From the NCBI GenBank assembly GCA_903837555.1, contig CAILUV010000028.1, positions 18,326 through 82,325 of the forward strand: 64,000 nt of DNA, in the 5' to 3' direction. Both the position numbers and the translations under genes were made by a program. This DNA comes from an uncultured Alphaproteobacteria bacterium. Its GTDB lineage: Bacteria > Pseudomonadota > Alphaproteobacteria > Micropepsales > Micropepsaceae. Position 1 is the first letter of the stretch. Every line of letters begins with the position of its first letter. Under the pieces are notes generated by a model that saw only the letters and a program-made list of their open reading frames with translations, was not told the DNA's origin and did no database searches. Below are positions 1 through 8,328 of this stretch, piece by piece.

Positions 1-408
1 CACTTCGGGGTGCAGCACGACGGGAAGCGTGAACAGGCCGATCGACTTGATCGCCACGCTGATGGAGACCTGATGACGGTCCACCTTGAAGCCAGCCTTT
101 TCCATGGCATCGGCGACGTCACGGGGCGTGACCGAACCATAAAGCTGGCCACGGTCGCCGGCCTGACGCAGCAGGACGAACTTCTGGCCGTCGAGCTTCT
201 TGCCGATCTTCTCGGCTTCGCCCTTCAGCTTCAGGTTGTTGGCTTCGATATGGGCCTTCTGGGTCTGGAAGTATTCGCGGTTCGCCTTGGTGGCGCGCAG
301 CGCTTTCTTCTTGGGCAGCAGGAAGTTGCGGGCGAAGCCGTCCTTCACCTTCACTTCGTCGCCGATCTGGCCCAGCTTTTCGACGCGTTCGAGCAGAATC
401 ACTTGCAT
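1..408 (-). CDS. rplI: 50S ribosomal protein L9 (partial, C-terminus off the left edge)
   Basis: Large-subunit ribosomal protein that binds 23S rRNA near the base of the L1 stalk. The reverse strand from the ATG at 406-408 reads MQVILLERVEKLGQIGDEVKVKDG, with the classic L9 N-domain signature GFARNFLLPKKKAL. A long charged connecting helix follows, then the start of the C-domain (GQLYGSVTPRDVADA). About 136 codons are inside the window with no stop, so the last few residues lie outside; this is why the ORF track misses it. An AGGAG-like site sits just upstream of the ATG. It lies 10 bp behind rpsR in the usual rpsF-rpsR-rplI order, so co-transcription from the rpsF promoter is expected. Confidence 0.95.
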   Translation of the reverse strand, partial: MQVILLERVEKLGQIGDEVKVKDGFARNFLLPKKKALRATKANREYFQTQKAHIEANNLKLKGEAEKIGKKLDGQKFVLLRQAGDRGQLYGSVTPRDVADAMEKAGFKVDRHQVSISVAIKSIGLFTLPVVLHPEV

Positions 409-418
409 GGTGGCTCTC

Positions 419-742
419 CTACTTCACGACGTAGGGCAGCAGCGCCATGAAGCGGGCGCGCTTGATGGCGTTCGCCAGAATGCGCTGCTTCTTGTTGCTG
501 ACCGCGGTGATGCGGCTCGGCACGATCTTGCCGCGCTCGGAAATGAAGCGCTGCAGGAGCTTGACGTCCTTGTAGTCGATCTTCGGCGCGTTATCGCCGG
601 AGAAGGGGCAGGTCTTCTTGCGGCGGAAGAAGGGGCGACGGGCGCCGTCTTCCCGGCCGCCACGGCCACCTTCGCGGTCGCCGCCACGTCCGCCTTCACG
701 ATCTCCACTGCGTCCGCCTTCGCGGTTGCCACCAAAGCTCAT
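419..742 (-). CDS. rpsR: 30S ribosomal protein S18 with Gly/Arg-rich N-terminal extension
   Basis: Small-subunit protein that pairs with S6 on the platform of the 30S subunit. The core from about residue 37 ([15 protein letters not shown]...[19 protein letters not shown]...) is a standard S18. The 107-residue length exceeds the usual 75-90 because the first ~33 residues are an imperfect repeat of REGGRGGD. Its ATG overlaps the rpsF stop by four bases (ATGA), indicating translational coupling. The start at 742 is preferred because of that coupling; no later Met precedes the core. The extension is basic and flexible, so contact with rRNA is likely, but that is inference. Confidence 0.95.
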   Translation of the reverse strand: MSFGGNREGGRSGDREGGRGGDREGGRGGREDGARRPFFRRKKTCPFSGDNAPKIDYKDVKLLQRFISERGKIVPSRITAVSNKKQRILANAIKRARFMALLPYVVK

Positions 743-1110
743 TGCAGGATCTCCTCGGCTTCGCCTTCGGGCTTGGCGCCTTCGGGCTTGTCGTCACGGC
801 GGTTCTTGCTCGACGAAACATCGAACTGGTCGACCTTGACGGTGATGTAGCGCAGCACGTCTTCGTTGATCTTGAGCTGGCGTTCCAGCTCGATCACCGC
901 CACGGCCGGCGCGTTGATGTTCAGCAGGACGTAATGGCCCTTGCGGTTCTTCTTGATGCGATACGCCAGACCGCGCAGGCCCCAATATTCCTGCTTTTCG
1001 ATCTTGCCGCCTTCGCCTTCGACGATGGTCTTGAGATGGGTGGCCAGTGCGTCCACCTGTTGCGCGCTGATATCCTGGCGCGCGATCAGAAGATGCTCGT
1101 AAAGAGCCAT
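739..1110 (-). CDS. rpsF: 30S ribosomal protein S6
   Basis: Binds 16S rRNA as a heterodimer with S18. The sequence begins [22 protein letters not shown] and contains the family pattern [25 protein letters not shown]. The C-terminal tail (residues ~100-123) is acidic and low-complexity, as often seen in alphaproteobacterial S6. An AAAGGGACG Shine-Dalgarno lies just before the ATG. It is the first gene of the rpsF-rpsR-rplI operon; a promoter is visible about 150 bp upstream, leaving a long leader. Confidence 0.97.
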   Translation of the reverse strand: MALYEHLLIARQDISAQQVDALATHLKTIVEGEGGKIEKQEYWGLRGLAYRIKKNRKGHYVLLNINAPAVAVIELERQLKINEDVLRYITVKVDQFDVSSSKNRRDDKPEGAKPEGEAEEILQ

Positions 1111-1425
1111 CTTGCGTCCCTTTCATTTGGCCGCGGAACGAAGGGCAGGGGATCTGCGCTCCGCCTTGGCTCGTCCGGGAGGCGCACCATGCGCACACCC
1201 TCCGCTTCTTCGCCTGGAAGAGGGGAGGACCCCGGCCGACCGCAGCCGTTGAGGGCGCGGCTATAGAGGAATGAGTGTGCAGGAGCAAGGATTTACGGCG
1301 AAAAGCAGTGTTTTGCCGCCGATGGCACCCTCAAAACCACGCCAAAACAAGGTGTTAGCGGCGACCGCCGCCGCTTGCAATCGCCGGCGCCTTCGCGGAC
1401 GCTCCGGTAAATTTCGGGGGGCGTC
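1111..1425. other. Divergent intergenic region between rpsF and the MFS cassette
   Basis: These 315 bases hold no convincing gene. On the minus side there is a promoter at about 1260-1288 and a leader of roughly 140 nt ahead of rpsF, which includes a GC-rich hairpin around 1168-1205 (GGAGG...GCGC/GCGC...CTCC). On the plus side I see only a GGGGGG Shine-Dalgarno four bases before the MFS ATG, and no confident promoter. Confidence 0.6.
1260..1288 (-). promoter_or_regulatory. Predicted sigma-70 type promoter of rpsF-rpsR-rplI
   Basis: On the minus strand TTGCTC (-35, 1283-1288) is followed after 17 nt by TATAGC (-10, 1260-1265). Transcription would start near 1253, giving a ~140-nt untranslated leader before rpsF. 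The TTGC...TATAG pattern recurs upstream of yajC in this window. Predicted by eye only. Confidence 0.5.
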
Positions 1426-2694
1426 ATGAGCATCGTCAATAGCGAGGCGGAAGCTGTCTTCCGCAAGGCGGCGCTGCGCCTGGTTCCGCTGATCGTGGTG
1501 ATGTACATCGCCGCCTTCCTGAACCGGGTGAATGTCGGCTTCGCGGCGCTGACCATGAACCAGGATCTGGGCTTCACGGCCGAGGTCTATGGCTTCGCCG
1601 CCGGCATCTTCTTCATCGGCTATTTCCTGTTCGAGGTGCCGTCCAACCTGATCATGGAAAAAGTGGGCGCGCGCCGCTGGCTGTCGCGCATCATGCTGAC
1701 CTGGGCGGTGATCTCGATGGCTACCGCCTTCGTGCAGGGTCCGATCAGCTTTTATGTCATCCGCTTTCTGCTGGGCGTGGCGGAAGCGGGCTTCTATCCC
1801 GGCATCCTGCTCTATTTCACCTACTGGTTTCCGTCGGCCACCCGCGCGCGGATTCTCGCGATCTTCTGCGCTGGTATTCCCATCTCCAACATCATCGGCG
1901 CGCCGCTTTCCACCTGGCTGCTGGGCCTGGACATGTACGGCCTCGCCGGCTGGCAATGGATGTACATTCTGGAAGCCATCCCGACCTTTGGCCTGGGCCT
2001 GCTGGCGCTGTGGTTCCTGCCCGACAATCCGTCCAAGGCGAACTTTCTCAGCCCGCGCGAAAAGGAAGTGGCGCTGGCGCAGCTCGCCAAGGAGCCCCAT
2101 GCGGAAGTCCATGGCCTGGGCGGCATGTTCAAGGACTGGCGCGTCTGGGCGCTGATGATTCCCGATTTCTGCATCGTGTTCGGCATCTACGCGCTGGGCT
2201 TCTGGATGCCGCAGATGATCAAGGGCATGGGCTATACCAACAACGAGACCGGCGCGATCGTGATGATCCCCTATCTGTTCTCGCTGATCATCCTGTGGGG
2301 CATGGGGGTTTCCAGCGACCGCACCGGCAAGCGGGCGCTGCATTTCAGCCTTTCGGCGCTGATCGCAGCCGCCGGTTACGCCATCGCGGCGATCGGCACC
2401 AACGATGTGATCGTGATCGCGGGCTTCTGCCTGGTGTCGGGCGGCGTCTATGCCGGGCTTTCCACCTTCTGGACCGTGCCGCCGCTGTTCCTGGGCGGCA
2501 CCGCCGCGGCCGGTGCCTTCGCGCTGATCAACAGCTTCGGCAATCTCAGCGGCTTTCTGGGTCCGTACCTGATGGGCTGGCTGCGCACCGCGACCGGCGA
2601 CCATCGCGCCGGCCTGTGGATGTGCGTGGGCGTGCTGCTGCTGGCAGCGGCGTCCATGCAGTTTTTCTCCAAAAGCTTCACGCGCAAAAGCTAG
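1426..2694 (+). CDS. MFS transporter, anion:cation symporter (ACS) family, copy 1
   Basis: Inner-membrane 12-helix secondary transporter of 422 residues. The N-terminal stretch (LIVVMYIAAFLNRVNVGFAALTMNQDLGF) and the motif in helix 2 (GYFLFEVPSNLIMEKVGARRW) are typical of the ACS family, whose members import organic anions such as tartrate, phthalate, galactonate or glucarate with protons. The substrate cannot be read from the sequence. A GGGGGG ribosome site precedes the ATG. The stop is three bases before the ATG of a homologous second transporter, so the two form a tandem pair. They sit between rpsF and fabD, loci that are often neighbours in related genomes, suggesting later insertion. 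Confidence 0.88.
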   Translation: MSIVNSEAEAVFRKAALRLVPLIVVMYIAAFLNRVNVGFAALTMNQDLGFTAEVYGFAAGIFFIGYFLFEVPSNLIMEKVGARRWLSRIMLTWAVISMATAFVQGPISFYVIRFLLGVAEAGFYPGILLYFTYWFPSATRARILAIFCAGIPISNIIGAPLSTWLLGLDMYGLAGWQWMYILEAIPTFGLGLLALWFLPDNPSKANFLSPREKEVALAQLAKEPHAEVHGLGGMFKDWRVWALMIPDFCIVFGIYALGFWMPQMIKGMGYTNNETGAIVMIPYLFSLIILWGMGVSSDRTGKRALHFSLSALIAAAGYAIAAIGTNDVIVIAGFCLVSGGVYAGLSTFWTVPPLFLGGTAAAGAFALINSFGNLSGFLGPYLMGWLRTATGDHRAGLWMCVGVLLLAAASMQFFSKSFTRKS

Positions 2695-2697
2695 GCC

Positions 2698-3993
2698 ATG
2701 CTCAGCGCCACCGATCGCATTGCGGCTGACCGCATCCTGACGCGCGCCGCCTGGCGGCTGATCCCGTTCATGGCGGCGATGTATGTCGCCAGCTTCCTGG
2801 ACCGGGTGAACATTTCCTTCGCCGCCCTGTCGATGAACCAGGACCTTGGTTTCTCGCCGGAAATCTTCGGCTTCGCGTCGGGCATTTTCTTCTGGGGCTA
2901 TTTCTTCTTCGAAGTGCCTTCCAACCTGATGCTGCAACGTTTCGGCGCGCGGCTGTGGATGTGCCGCATCTGCGTCACCTGGGGCGTGCTGTCGATGATG
3001 ACGGCTTTCGTCACCGAGCCGGTCAGTTTCTGCGTGCTGCGTTTCCTGCTGGGTGCAGCCGAAGCGGGGCTGTTCCCCGGCATGGTACTGTACATGACCT
3101 ACTGGTTCCCCGCCGCCACGCGGGCGCGTTTCATTGCGCTGTTCCTGGCGGGCGTGCCGCTGGCGGTGGTGATCGGCGGGCCGGTATCGGGGGCGTTGCT
3201 GGGGCTGGAAGGGCTTGGCCTGCGGGGCTGGCAATGGATGCTGATCCTGGAAGGCATCCCCTCGCTGGTGATCGGTGTCGCCACGCTGTGGATGCTGCCG
3301 GACGGTCCGGCCAAGACCAAATGGCTGACCGAGGACGAGAAGCGCCTGATCACCGCGCGGCTGGCGGACGACACGCGCGCCGATGCCAAGCTCGGCGCGC
3401 TGCACGGTTTTAAGGAAATGCTGGCCGACAAGCGCGTTTGGCTGCTGATGATTCCGGATTTCTCCATCGTCATTGCACTTTATGGTTTGAACCTGTGGCA
3501 GCCGCAGATGGTCAAGGCGATGGGCTATTCCAACCTGGAGACCGGTTTCATCGTGGCGTTGCCCTATCTCCTCGCAATGGGCGCCATGGTGGCGCTGGGC
3601 TGGTCGAGCGACCGGCGCGGCGAGCGGCCCGGCCATATCGCGTTTGGTGCGCTGATGGGCGCCGCCGGTTTGCTGGGCGCGGTCTGGTTTGATCATCACG
3701 CGCTGGTTATCGCCTCGCTGTGCCTGGCCTGCAGCGGTATCTATGCGGCGCTGGCTGTGTTCTGGACGCTGCCCGCGCTGCTGCTGCGCGGCACCGCCGC
3801 CGCCGCCGGTCTGGCGTTGATCAACTCCTTCGCCAATCTGGGCGGCTTCTTCGGGCCCTATGTGATGGGCTGGGCGCGGCAGAACACCGGCGACTTCGTC
3901 TTCGGCATGACGCTGCTGGCGGGCATGCTGGTGCTGGCGGCGGTTTCGGTTCTGCTGATCGGGCGCGCATTCTTCCGGGCGGTGCGCACATGA
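2698..3993 (+). CDS. MFS transporter, ACS family, copy 2
   Basis: Inner-membrane transporter of 431 residues, clearly paralogous to the preceding gene: both share FLDRVN/FLNRVN-type helix 1, ALSMNQDLGF, FEVPSNL and MTYWFP/FTYWFP segments in the same order. ACS-family members are proton symporters for carboxylates and sugar acids; the substrate here is unknown. The gap to copy 1 is three bases and its stop overlaps the start of the next gene by four bases (ATGA), so the three genes read as one operon. The duplication is old enough for extensive divergence. The pair could have different substrates, or could act as one heteromeric unit; nothing in the sequence decides. Confidence 0.88.
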   Translation: MLSATDRIAADRILTRAAWRLIPFMAAMYVASFLDRVNISFAALSMNQDLGFSPEIFGFASGIFFWGYFFFEVPSNLMLQRFGARLWMCRICVTWGVLSMMTAFVTEPVSFCVLRFLLGAAEAGLFPGMVLYMTYWFPAATRARFIALFLAGVPLAVVIGGPVSGALLGLEGLGLRGWQWMLILEGIPSLVIGVATLWMLPDGPAKTKWLTEDEKRLITARLADDTRADAKLGALHGFKEMLADKRVWLLMIPDFSIVIALYGLNLWQPQMVKAMGYSNLETGFIVALPYLLAMGAMVALGWSSDRRGERPGHIAFGALMGAAGLLGAVWFDHHALVIASLCLACSGIYAALAVFWTLPALLLRGTAAAAGLALINSFANLGGFFGPYVMGWARQNTGDFVFGMTLLAGMLVLAAVSVLLIGRAFFRAVRT

Positions 3994-4514
3994 GCGGCAT
4001 CCGGCTGCATGTCGGCGGACTGTCGCGGCACGAGGGCTGGTTCGTCCTCGATGCCAATCCGGGCGACCATGTCGATCATGTCGGCAACTGCAACGACCTT
4101 TCTTTCCTGGCCGACGAAAGCTGCAGCGAAATCTATGCCTCTCACGTGCTTGAGCATCTGGGCTATGACGGCGAGATACTGTCCACGCTGAAGGGCTTTC
4201 ACCGCGTGCTGCAGCCGGGCGGCCGCCTGCGCGTCTCGGTGCCGGACATGGAAACGCTGTGCCGGCTGTTCGTGCATCCCAATATGAAAGTGGATGGGCG
4301 CTTTCAGGTGATGCGCATGCTGTTCGGCGGACGGCTCAATGAGCATGACGTCCATCTCAGCGGGCTGGACTTCCACTTTCTGGGAAACTTCCTGACCCAG
4401 GCGGGCTTTCGCGACATCCGCCGGGTGCCGGAATTTGGGGAATTCGCCGATGACGGCAGCGGCTTTAGCTTTATGGGTGTGCCGGTGAGCTGCAATATCG
4501 CGTGCTTCAAGTAG
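3990..4514 (+). CDS. SAM-dependent methyltransferase-like protein (COG4627 type)
   Basis: A 174-residue cytosolic protein starting at the ATG that overlaps the upstream MFS stop. It shows the pattern of small class I methyltransferase-like proteins: LHVGG near the N-terminus, a WFVLDANPG strand end, YASHVLEHLGYDGEI in the middle, and FHRVLQPGGRLRVSVPDME. This matches predicted SAM-dependent methyltransferases that often occur near polysaccharide genes. The usual glycine-rich motif I is weak (LHVGGLSRHEGW), so activity is uncertain. The ORF track lists a longer frame from 3720; that start lies inside the transporter gene and is rejected in favour of the coupled ATG. Confidence 0.7.
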   Translation: MSGIRLHVGGLSRHEGWFVLDANPGDHVDHVGNCNDLSFLADESCSEIYASHVLEHLGYDGEILSTLKGFHRVLQPGGRLRVSVPDMETLCRLFVHPNMKVDGRFQVMRMLFGGRLNEHDVHLSGLDFHFLGNFLTQAGFRDIRRVPEFGEFADDGSGFSFMGVPVSCNIACFK

Positions 4515-4589
4515 CCGTTTACCGAGCTTTCGGTTAATTTCAGCAAAGCCGGCGCCGGTATAGTATCGGTGTCCCACGGGGGCTGGCGG

Positions 4590-4919
4590 ATGAAAATGGA
4601 TTCCATCGAAGAGCAGGTTCGCGCGCACAAGCTGCGCGGCGCATGGTTGCGCCTCGACCGCCTGCTGGCCGGCATCGGCGCGGAGATCACCAGCCTTTCC
4701 ATCATCCTTCTGGCGCTGGCCGTGCTGTGCGCCCCGGTCGGTTTCGGGCTGGGCGTGACCTGGCTGCTGGCGCATTGGACCATCCGCGCCACCGGCATGG
4801 AATGGCTGGGCTGGGTGGTGGGCATCACCGTCTTTGCTTTCTTCTGCCGCTATGTCTGGGGCTCGCGGCTGCAGGCCGCCTCGCGCCGCGCCGCCGAAGC
4901 GCTGGTCGCTGCCCGCTGA
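4590..4919 (+). CDS. Small two-helix membrane protein of unknown function
   Basis: 109 residues beginning MKMDSIEEQVRAHKLRG. An amphipathic charged N-terminus is followed by two hydrophobic segments (residues ~29-58 and ~67-84) and a basic C-terminal tail ending RRAAEALVAAR. I do not recognise a family. A GGGGG ribosome site lies 7 nt before the chosen ATG; the ORF track's GTG at 4569 has none. A TATAGT hexamer at 4559-4564 could be its -10 box. It is the last gene before fabD and runs in the same direction. Confidence 0.6.
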   Translation: MKMDSIEEQVRAHKLRGAWLRLDRLLAGIGAEITSLSIILLALAVLCAPVGFGLGVTWLLAHWTIRATGMEWLGWVVGITVFAFFCRYVWGSRLQAASRRAAEALVAAR

Positions 4920-4980
4920 CCACCCGGGATGCGGGTTCCCTCGCTTGACTTGATGAGACGCTCTTGATTTGTCTGCCGCC

Positions 4981-5922
4981 ATGACTCGCGCATTTCTTTT
5001 CCCCGGACAGGGCAGCCAGGCCGTTGGCATGGGCAAGCCGCTTGCCGATGCTTTTGCCGCCGCCCGTGAGACTTTCCAGGAAGTGGATGACGCGCTGTCG
5101 CAGAAGCTGTCCCGCATCATGTGGGAAGGGCCGGAAGCCGATCTGCTGCTGACCGAAAATGCCCAGCCCGCCATCATGGCAAATGCCATCGCGGTGGTGC
5201 GGGTGCTGGAAAAGGAAATGGGCCTGAACCTTGCCGTGCATGCGCGGCTGGTGGCCGGTCACAGCCTGGGCGAATATTCCGCGCTGTGCGCCGCCGGCGC
5301 CTTCACGCTGGCCGATACCGCGCGGCTTTTGAAGACGCGCGGCCTTGCCATGCAGTCGGCGGTGCCGGTGGGCGAGGGCGGCATGACCGCGCTGATCGGC
5401 GCCGAAATCGACCAGGCTGAAGAGGTGGCCAAGGAAGCCGCCGCCGGCGGCGGCACCTGTGTCGTCGCCAATGACAATGCGCCGGGCCAGGTGGTGATTT
5501 CCGGCACGCTGGATGCGCTGGCGCGCGCGGGCGAGATCGCAAAGTCGAAGGGTATCAAGCGCGCCCTGGCGTTGCCCGTCTCCGCGCCGTTCCACTGCCC
5601 CTTGATGAAACCCGCCGCCGACAAGATGGCCGAGGCGCTGGCCGCCGTGACCATCCGCCCTCTGAGCGTGCCGGTGCTGGCCAACGTGACTGCGTCGGAA
5701 GCGAGCGATCCCGAAACTGTCCGCCATCTTCTGGTGGAACAGGTGACGGGCCGCGTGCGCTGGCGCGAAAGCATCCTGTCGCTGCGGTCGCTGGGCGTGG
5801 ACAGCACGGTGGAATTCGGCAACAAGGTTTTGACCGGCATGGTCAAGCGGATCGACAAGGATCTGGCCACCGTCGCGCTGGAAACGCCCGCGGATCTGGA
5901 AGCTTTTGGAAAGTCTCTCTGA
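4981..5922 (+). CDS. fabD: Malonyl CoA-acyl carrier protein transacylase
   Basis: Transfers malonyl groups from CoA to the phosphopantetheine arm of ACP, supplying the extender unit for fatty acid synthesis. The protein (313 residues) begins MTRAFLFPGQGSQ, the family start. It carries the nucleophile motif GHSLGEYS (Ser ~95) and the catalytic histidine in APFHCPL (~205). The ORF track extends to a TTG at 4969, but the ATG at 4981 fits the family better. fabG follows with a one-base overlap, so fabD-fabG are co-translated. Confidence 0.96.
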   Translation: MTRAFLFPGQGSQAVGMGKPLADAFAAARETFQEVDDALSQKLSRIMWEGPEADLLLTENAQPAIMANAIAVVRVLEKEMGLNLAVHARLVAGHSLGEYSALCAAGAFTLADTARLLKTRGLAMQSAVPVGEGGMTALIGAEIDQAEEVAKEAAAGGGTCVVANDNAPGQVVISGTLDALARAGEIAKSKGIKRALALPVSAPFHCPLMKPAADKMAEALAAVTIRPLSVPVLANVTASEASDPETVRHLLVEQVTGRVRWRESILSLRSLGVDSTVEFGNKVLTGMVKRIDKDLATVALETPADLEAFGKSL

Positions 5923-6662
5923 TGTTTGATCTCACCGGCAAGACGGCATTGATCACCGGCGCCTCGGGCGGCATCGGCGGCGCCATCGCCAAGGCGCTGC
6001 ACGGCCAGGGCGCGAAGGTTGTTCTGTCGGGCACCCGCGCCGAGGCGCTGGAAGCGGTGAAGGCCGAGCTGGGCAGCAATGCCTTTATCGCGCCTGCCAA
6101 CCTGTCCGACATCGCATCCGTCGAAGCGCTGCCCAAGGCGGCGGAAGAAGCCGCCGGCGCGCCCATCGATATTCTCGTGAACAATGCCGGCATCACCAAA
6201 GACAATCTCTTCATGCGCATGAAGGATGAAGAGTGGGATCAGGTGCTTGCGGTCAATCTCACCGCATCGTTCCGCCTGTCGCGCGGCGTGCTGCGCGGCA
6301 TGATGAAAAAGCGCTGGGGCCGCATCATCCAGATCACGTCCGTGGTTGGGCATACCGGCAATCCCGGCCAGGCCAACTATGCCGCCGCCAAGGCGGGCCT
6401 GGTGGGCATGACCAAGAGCCTGGCCGCGGAAGTCGCCAGCCGTAACATCACCTGCAACGCCGTGGCGCCGGGCTTTATCCAGACCGCCATGACCGACGTG
6501 CTGAATGACCAGCAAAAAGAGTTCATCTCGGGCCGCATTCCGGCCGGGCGCATGGGCAGCCCCGCCGAAATCGCGGCCGCTGTCACCTATCTCGCTTCCG
6601 AGGAAGCGGCCTATATCACCGGCGAAACCATTCATGTGAATGGTGGAATGGCGATGATTTGA
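5922..6662 (+). CDS. fabG: 3-oxoacyl-ACP reductase FabG
   Basis: NADPH-dependent SDR enzyme reducing 3-ketoacyl-ACP in the elongation cycle. It has 246 residues with the cofactor motif TGASGGIGG (residues 12-20), NNAG at 87-90, and the catalytic Ser140, Tyr153 and Lys157 in ITSVVG...YAAAK. Length and C-terminal HVNGGMAM are standard for FabG. It overlaps fabD by one base. A 143-bp gap with its own promoter separates it from acpP. Confidence 0.96.
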   Translation: MFDLTGKTALITGASGGIGGAIAKALHGQGAKVVLSGTRAEALEAVKAELGSNAFIAPANLSDIASVEALPKAAEEAAGAPIDILVNNAGITKDNLFMRMKDEEWDQVLAVNLTASFRLSRGVLRGMMKKRWGRIIQITSVVGHTGNPGQANYAAAKAGLVGMTKSLAAEVASRNITCNAVAPGFIQTAMTDVLNDQQKEFISGRIPAGRMGSPAEIAAAVTYLASEEAAYITGETIHVNGGMAMI

Positions 6663-6687
6663 TAGTAATATCAAATAGTTAGTTGCT

Positions 6688-6715
6688 TTGTTGGCGGTCG
6701 GGAAAGGTTTATGTT
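6688..6715 (+). promoter_or_regulatory. Candidate promoter upstream of acpP
   Basis: TTGTTG (6688-6693), a 16-nt spacer, then TATGTT (6710-6715). It would give acpP its own strong transcript, as is usual for this abundant protein, with a ~85-nt leader that can fold into a long stem (6720-6726 pairs with 6773-6779, 6729-6733 with 6749-6753). Read by eye; moderate support only. Confidence 0.4.
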
Positions 6716-6805
6716 ACCTAACCGGCCACCCCGGCGAAGCACCAAATGCGGGGTCCCGGCGTTTCCCCAGTTGCCGGTTTGAAATCTAGAGAGGCTTACA
6801 AGTCC

Positions 6806-7045
6806 ATGAGCGATACTGCCGAGCGCGTGAAGAAGATCGTTGTCGAACATCTGAATGTCGACGCCGAGAAGGTCACGGATACTGCGTCCTTCATCGAAGA
6901 TCTGGGTGCCGACAGCCTGGACACCGTCGAACTGGTGATGGCGTTCGAAGAAGAATTCGGCATCGAAATTCCCGATGACGCGGCCGAGTCCATCGTGACC
7001 GTCGGCGACGCCGTCAAGTACATCGACAAAGCCAACGCCTCCTGA
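6806..7045 (+). CDS. acpP: Acyl carrier protein
   Basis: A 79-residue acidic carrier that holds growing acyl chains on a 4'-phosphopantetheine attached to Ser37 in the motif [10 protein letters not shown]. The sequence [16 protein letters not shown] is the normal ACP start; the ORF track's upstream extension to 6746 is not needed, and the ATG at 6806 follows an AGAGAGG-like site. It lies between fabG and fabF and serves all the neighbouring fab enzymes as well as lipid A and phospholipid synthesis. Confidence 0.97.
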   Translation: MSDTAERVKKIVVEHLNVDAEKVTDTASFIEDLGADSLDTVELVMAFEEEFGIEIPDDAAESIVTVGDAVKYIDKANAS

Positions 7046-7070
7046 TCCGGCGATAAGGGGCTCAAGCCTT

Positions 7071-8327
7071 ATGCGCAGGGTCGTTATCACGGGCCTGGGT
7101 CTCGTCACGCCGCTGGCATGCGGCGTGGAGGAGACCTGGTCGCGTCTTCTGGCTGGTCAGTCCGGCGCCAGCCCCATCACCAAGTTCAAAGTGGACGACC
7201 TGGCGACGAAGATCGCCTGCCAGGTGCCGCGCGGTGATGGCTCCGGCGGCACCTTCAATCCCGACCAGTGGGTGGACGCCAAGGAACAGCGGCGCATGGA
7301 TGATTTCATCATCTATGGCCTGGCGGCCGCCACGCAGGCCGTTCGTGATTCCGGCTGGGAGCCCAAGACCGAGGAAGAGCGCTATCGTACCGGCGTCTTG
7401 ATCGGTTCGGGCATTGGCGGGCTGGACGGGATCGAGCAGGCCTCGATCCTGGTCCATGAAAAAGGCCCGCGCCGCCTGTCGCCCTTCTTCATTCCCGGCC
7501 GCCTGATCAACCTGGTGTCCGGCTATGTCTCGATCGAGCATGGTTATAAGGGCCCCAACCATGCGGTGGTCACCGCCTGCGCCACCGGGGCGCACGCCAT
7601 CGGCGATGCGGCCCGGCTGATCGCGTTCGATGACGCCGATGTGATGATCGCGGGCGGCGCCGAAAGCGCGGTGTGCCGCATCGGCATTGCCGGCTTCAAT
7701 GCCTGCCGCGCCCTTTCCACCGCCTTCAACGACAACCCCACCAAGGCGTCGCGTCCCTATGACAAGGACCGCGACGGATTCGTGATGGGCGAGGGCGCCG
7801 GCATCGTGGTGCTGGAAGAGTATGAGCACGCCAAGGCGCGCGGCGCGAAAATCTATGGCGAAGTGCGCGGCTACGGTCTGTCGGGCGACGCCTATCACAT
7901 CACTGCCCCGTCGGAAGATGGCGACGGCGGCTACCGCGCCATGCAGATGGCGCTGAAGCGCGCCGGTATCGCGGCGTCCGACATCGATTACGTCAACGCC
8001 CATGGCACATCGACTATGGCCGACGGCATCGAGCTGGGCGCGGTGGAGCGGATGCTGGGCAATGCGGCCTCCAAGACCGCCATGTCCTCGACCAAATCCT
8101 CCATCGGGCATCTGCTCGGCGCGGCGGGTTCGGTGGAAGCCATCTTCTGCCTTTTGGCGATGCGCGACGGCATCGTTCCGCCGACCATCAATCTGGACAA
8201 TCCCGACGTCACCACCCAGATCGACCTGGTGCCCAACAAGGCGCAGAAGCGCGAGGTCAATATCGCCATGTCGAACAGCTTCGGCTTTGGCGGCACCAAC
8301 GCCGCGCTGATCGTCTCGAAAATCTGA
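7071..8327 (+). CDS. fabF: 3-oxoacyl-ACP synthase II
   Basis: Condensing enzyme that elongates acyl-ACP with malonyl-ACP. At 418 residues it is of normal KAS II length. The Cys-His-His triad is readable: Cys170 in VVTACATGA, His311 in NAHGTSTMADG and His347 in KSSIGHLLGAAGS. The C-terminus NSFGFGGTNAALIVSK is also canonical. It follows acpP after 25 bases and is followed at once by mltG, an arrangement conserved in many proteobacteria. Confidence 0.97.
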   Translation: MRRVVITGLGLVTPLACGVEETWSRLLAGQSGASPITKFKVDDLATKIACQVPRGDGSGGTFNPDQWVDAKEQRRMDDFIIYGLAAATQAVRDSGWEPKTEEERYRTGVLIGSGIGGLDGIEQASILVHEKGPRRLSPFFIPGRLINLVSGYVSIEHGYKGPNHAVVTACATGAHAIGDAARLIAFDDADVMIAGGAESAVCRIGIAGFNACRALSTAFNDNPTKASRPYDKDRDGFVMGEGAGIVVLEEYEHAKARGAKIYGEVRGYGLSGDAYHITAPSEDGDGGYRAMQMALKRAGIAASDIDYVNAHGTSTMADGIELGAVERMLGNAASKTAMSSTKSSIGHLLGAAGSVEAIFCLLAMRDGIVPPTINLDNPDVTTQIDLVPNKAQKREVNIAMSNSFGFGGTNAALIVSKI

Positions 8328-8328
8328 C

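Noticed and set aside
1261-3699. 812-codon open frame on the minus strand across both MFS genes
   Set aside because: Repetitive His/Gln/Arg-rich translation, no family pattern, and it is exactly antisense to two clear transporters; a shadow of high GC content.
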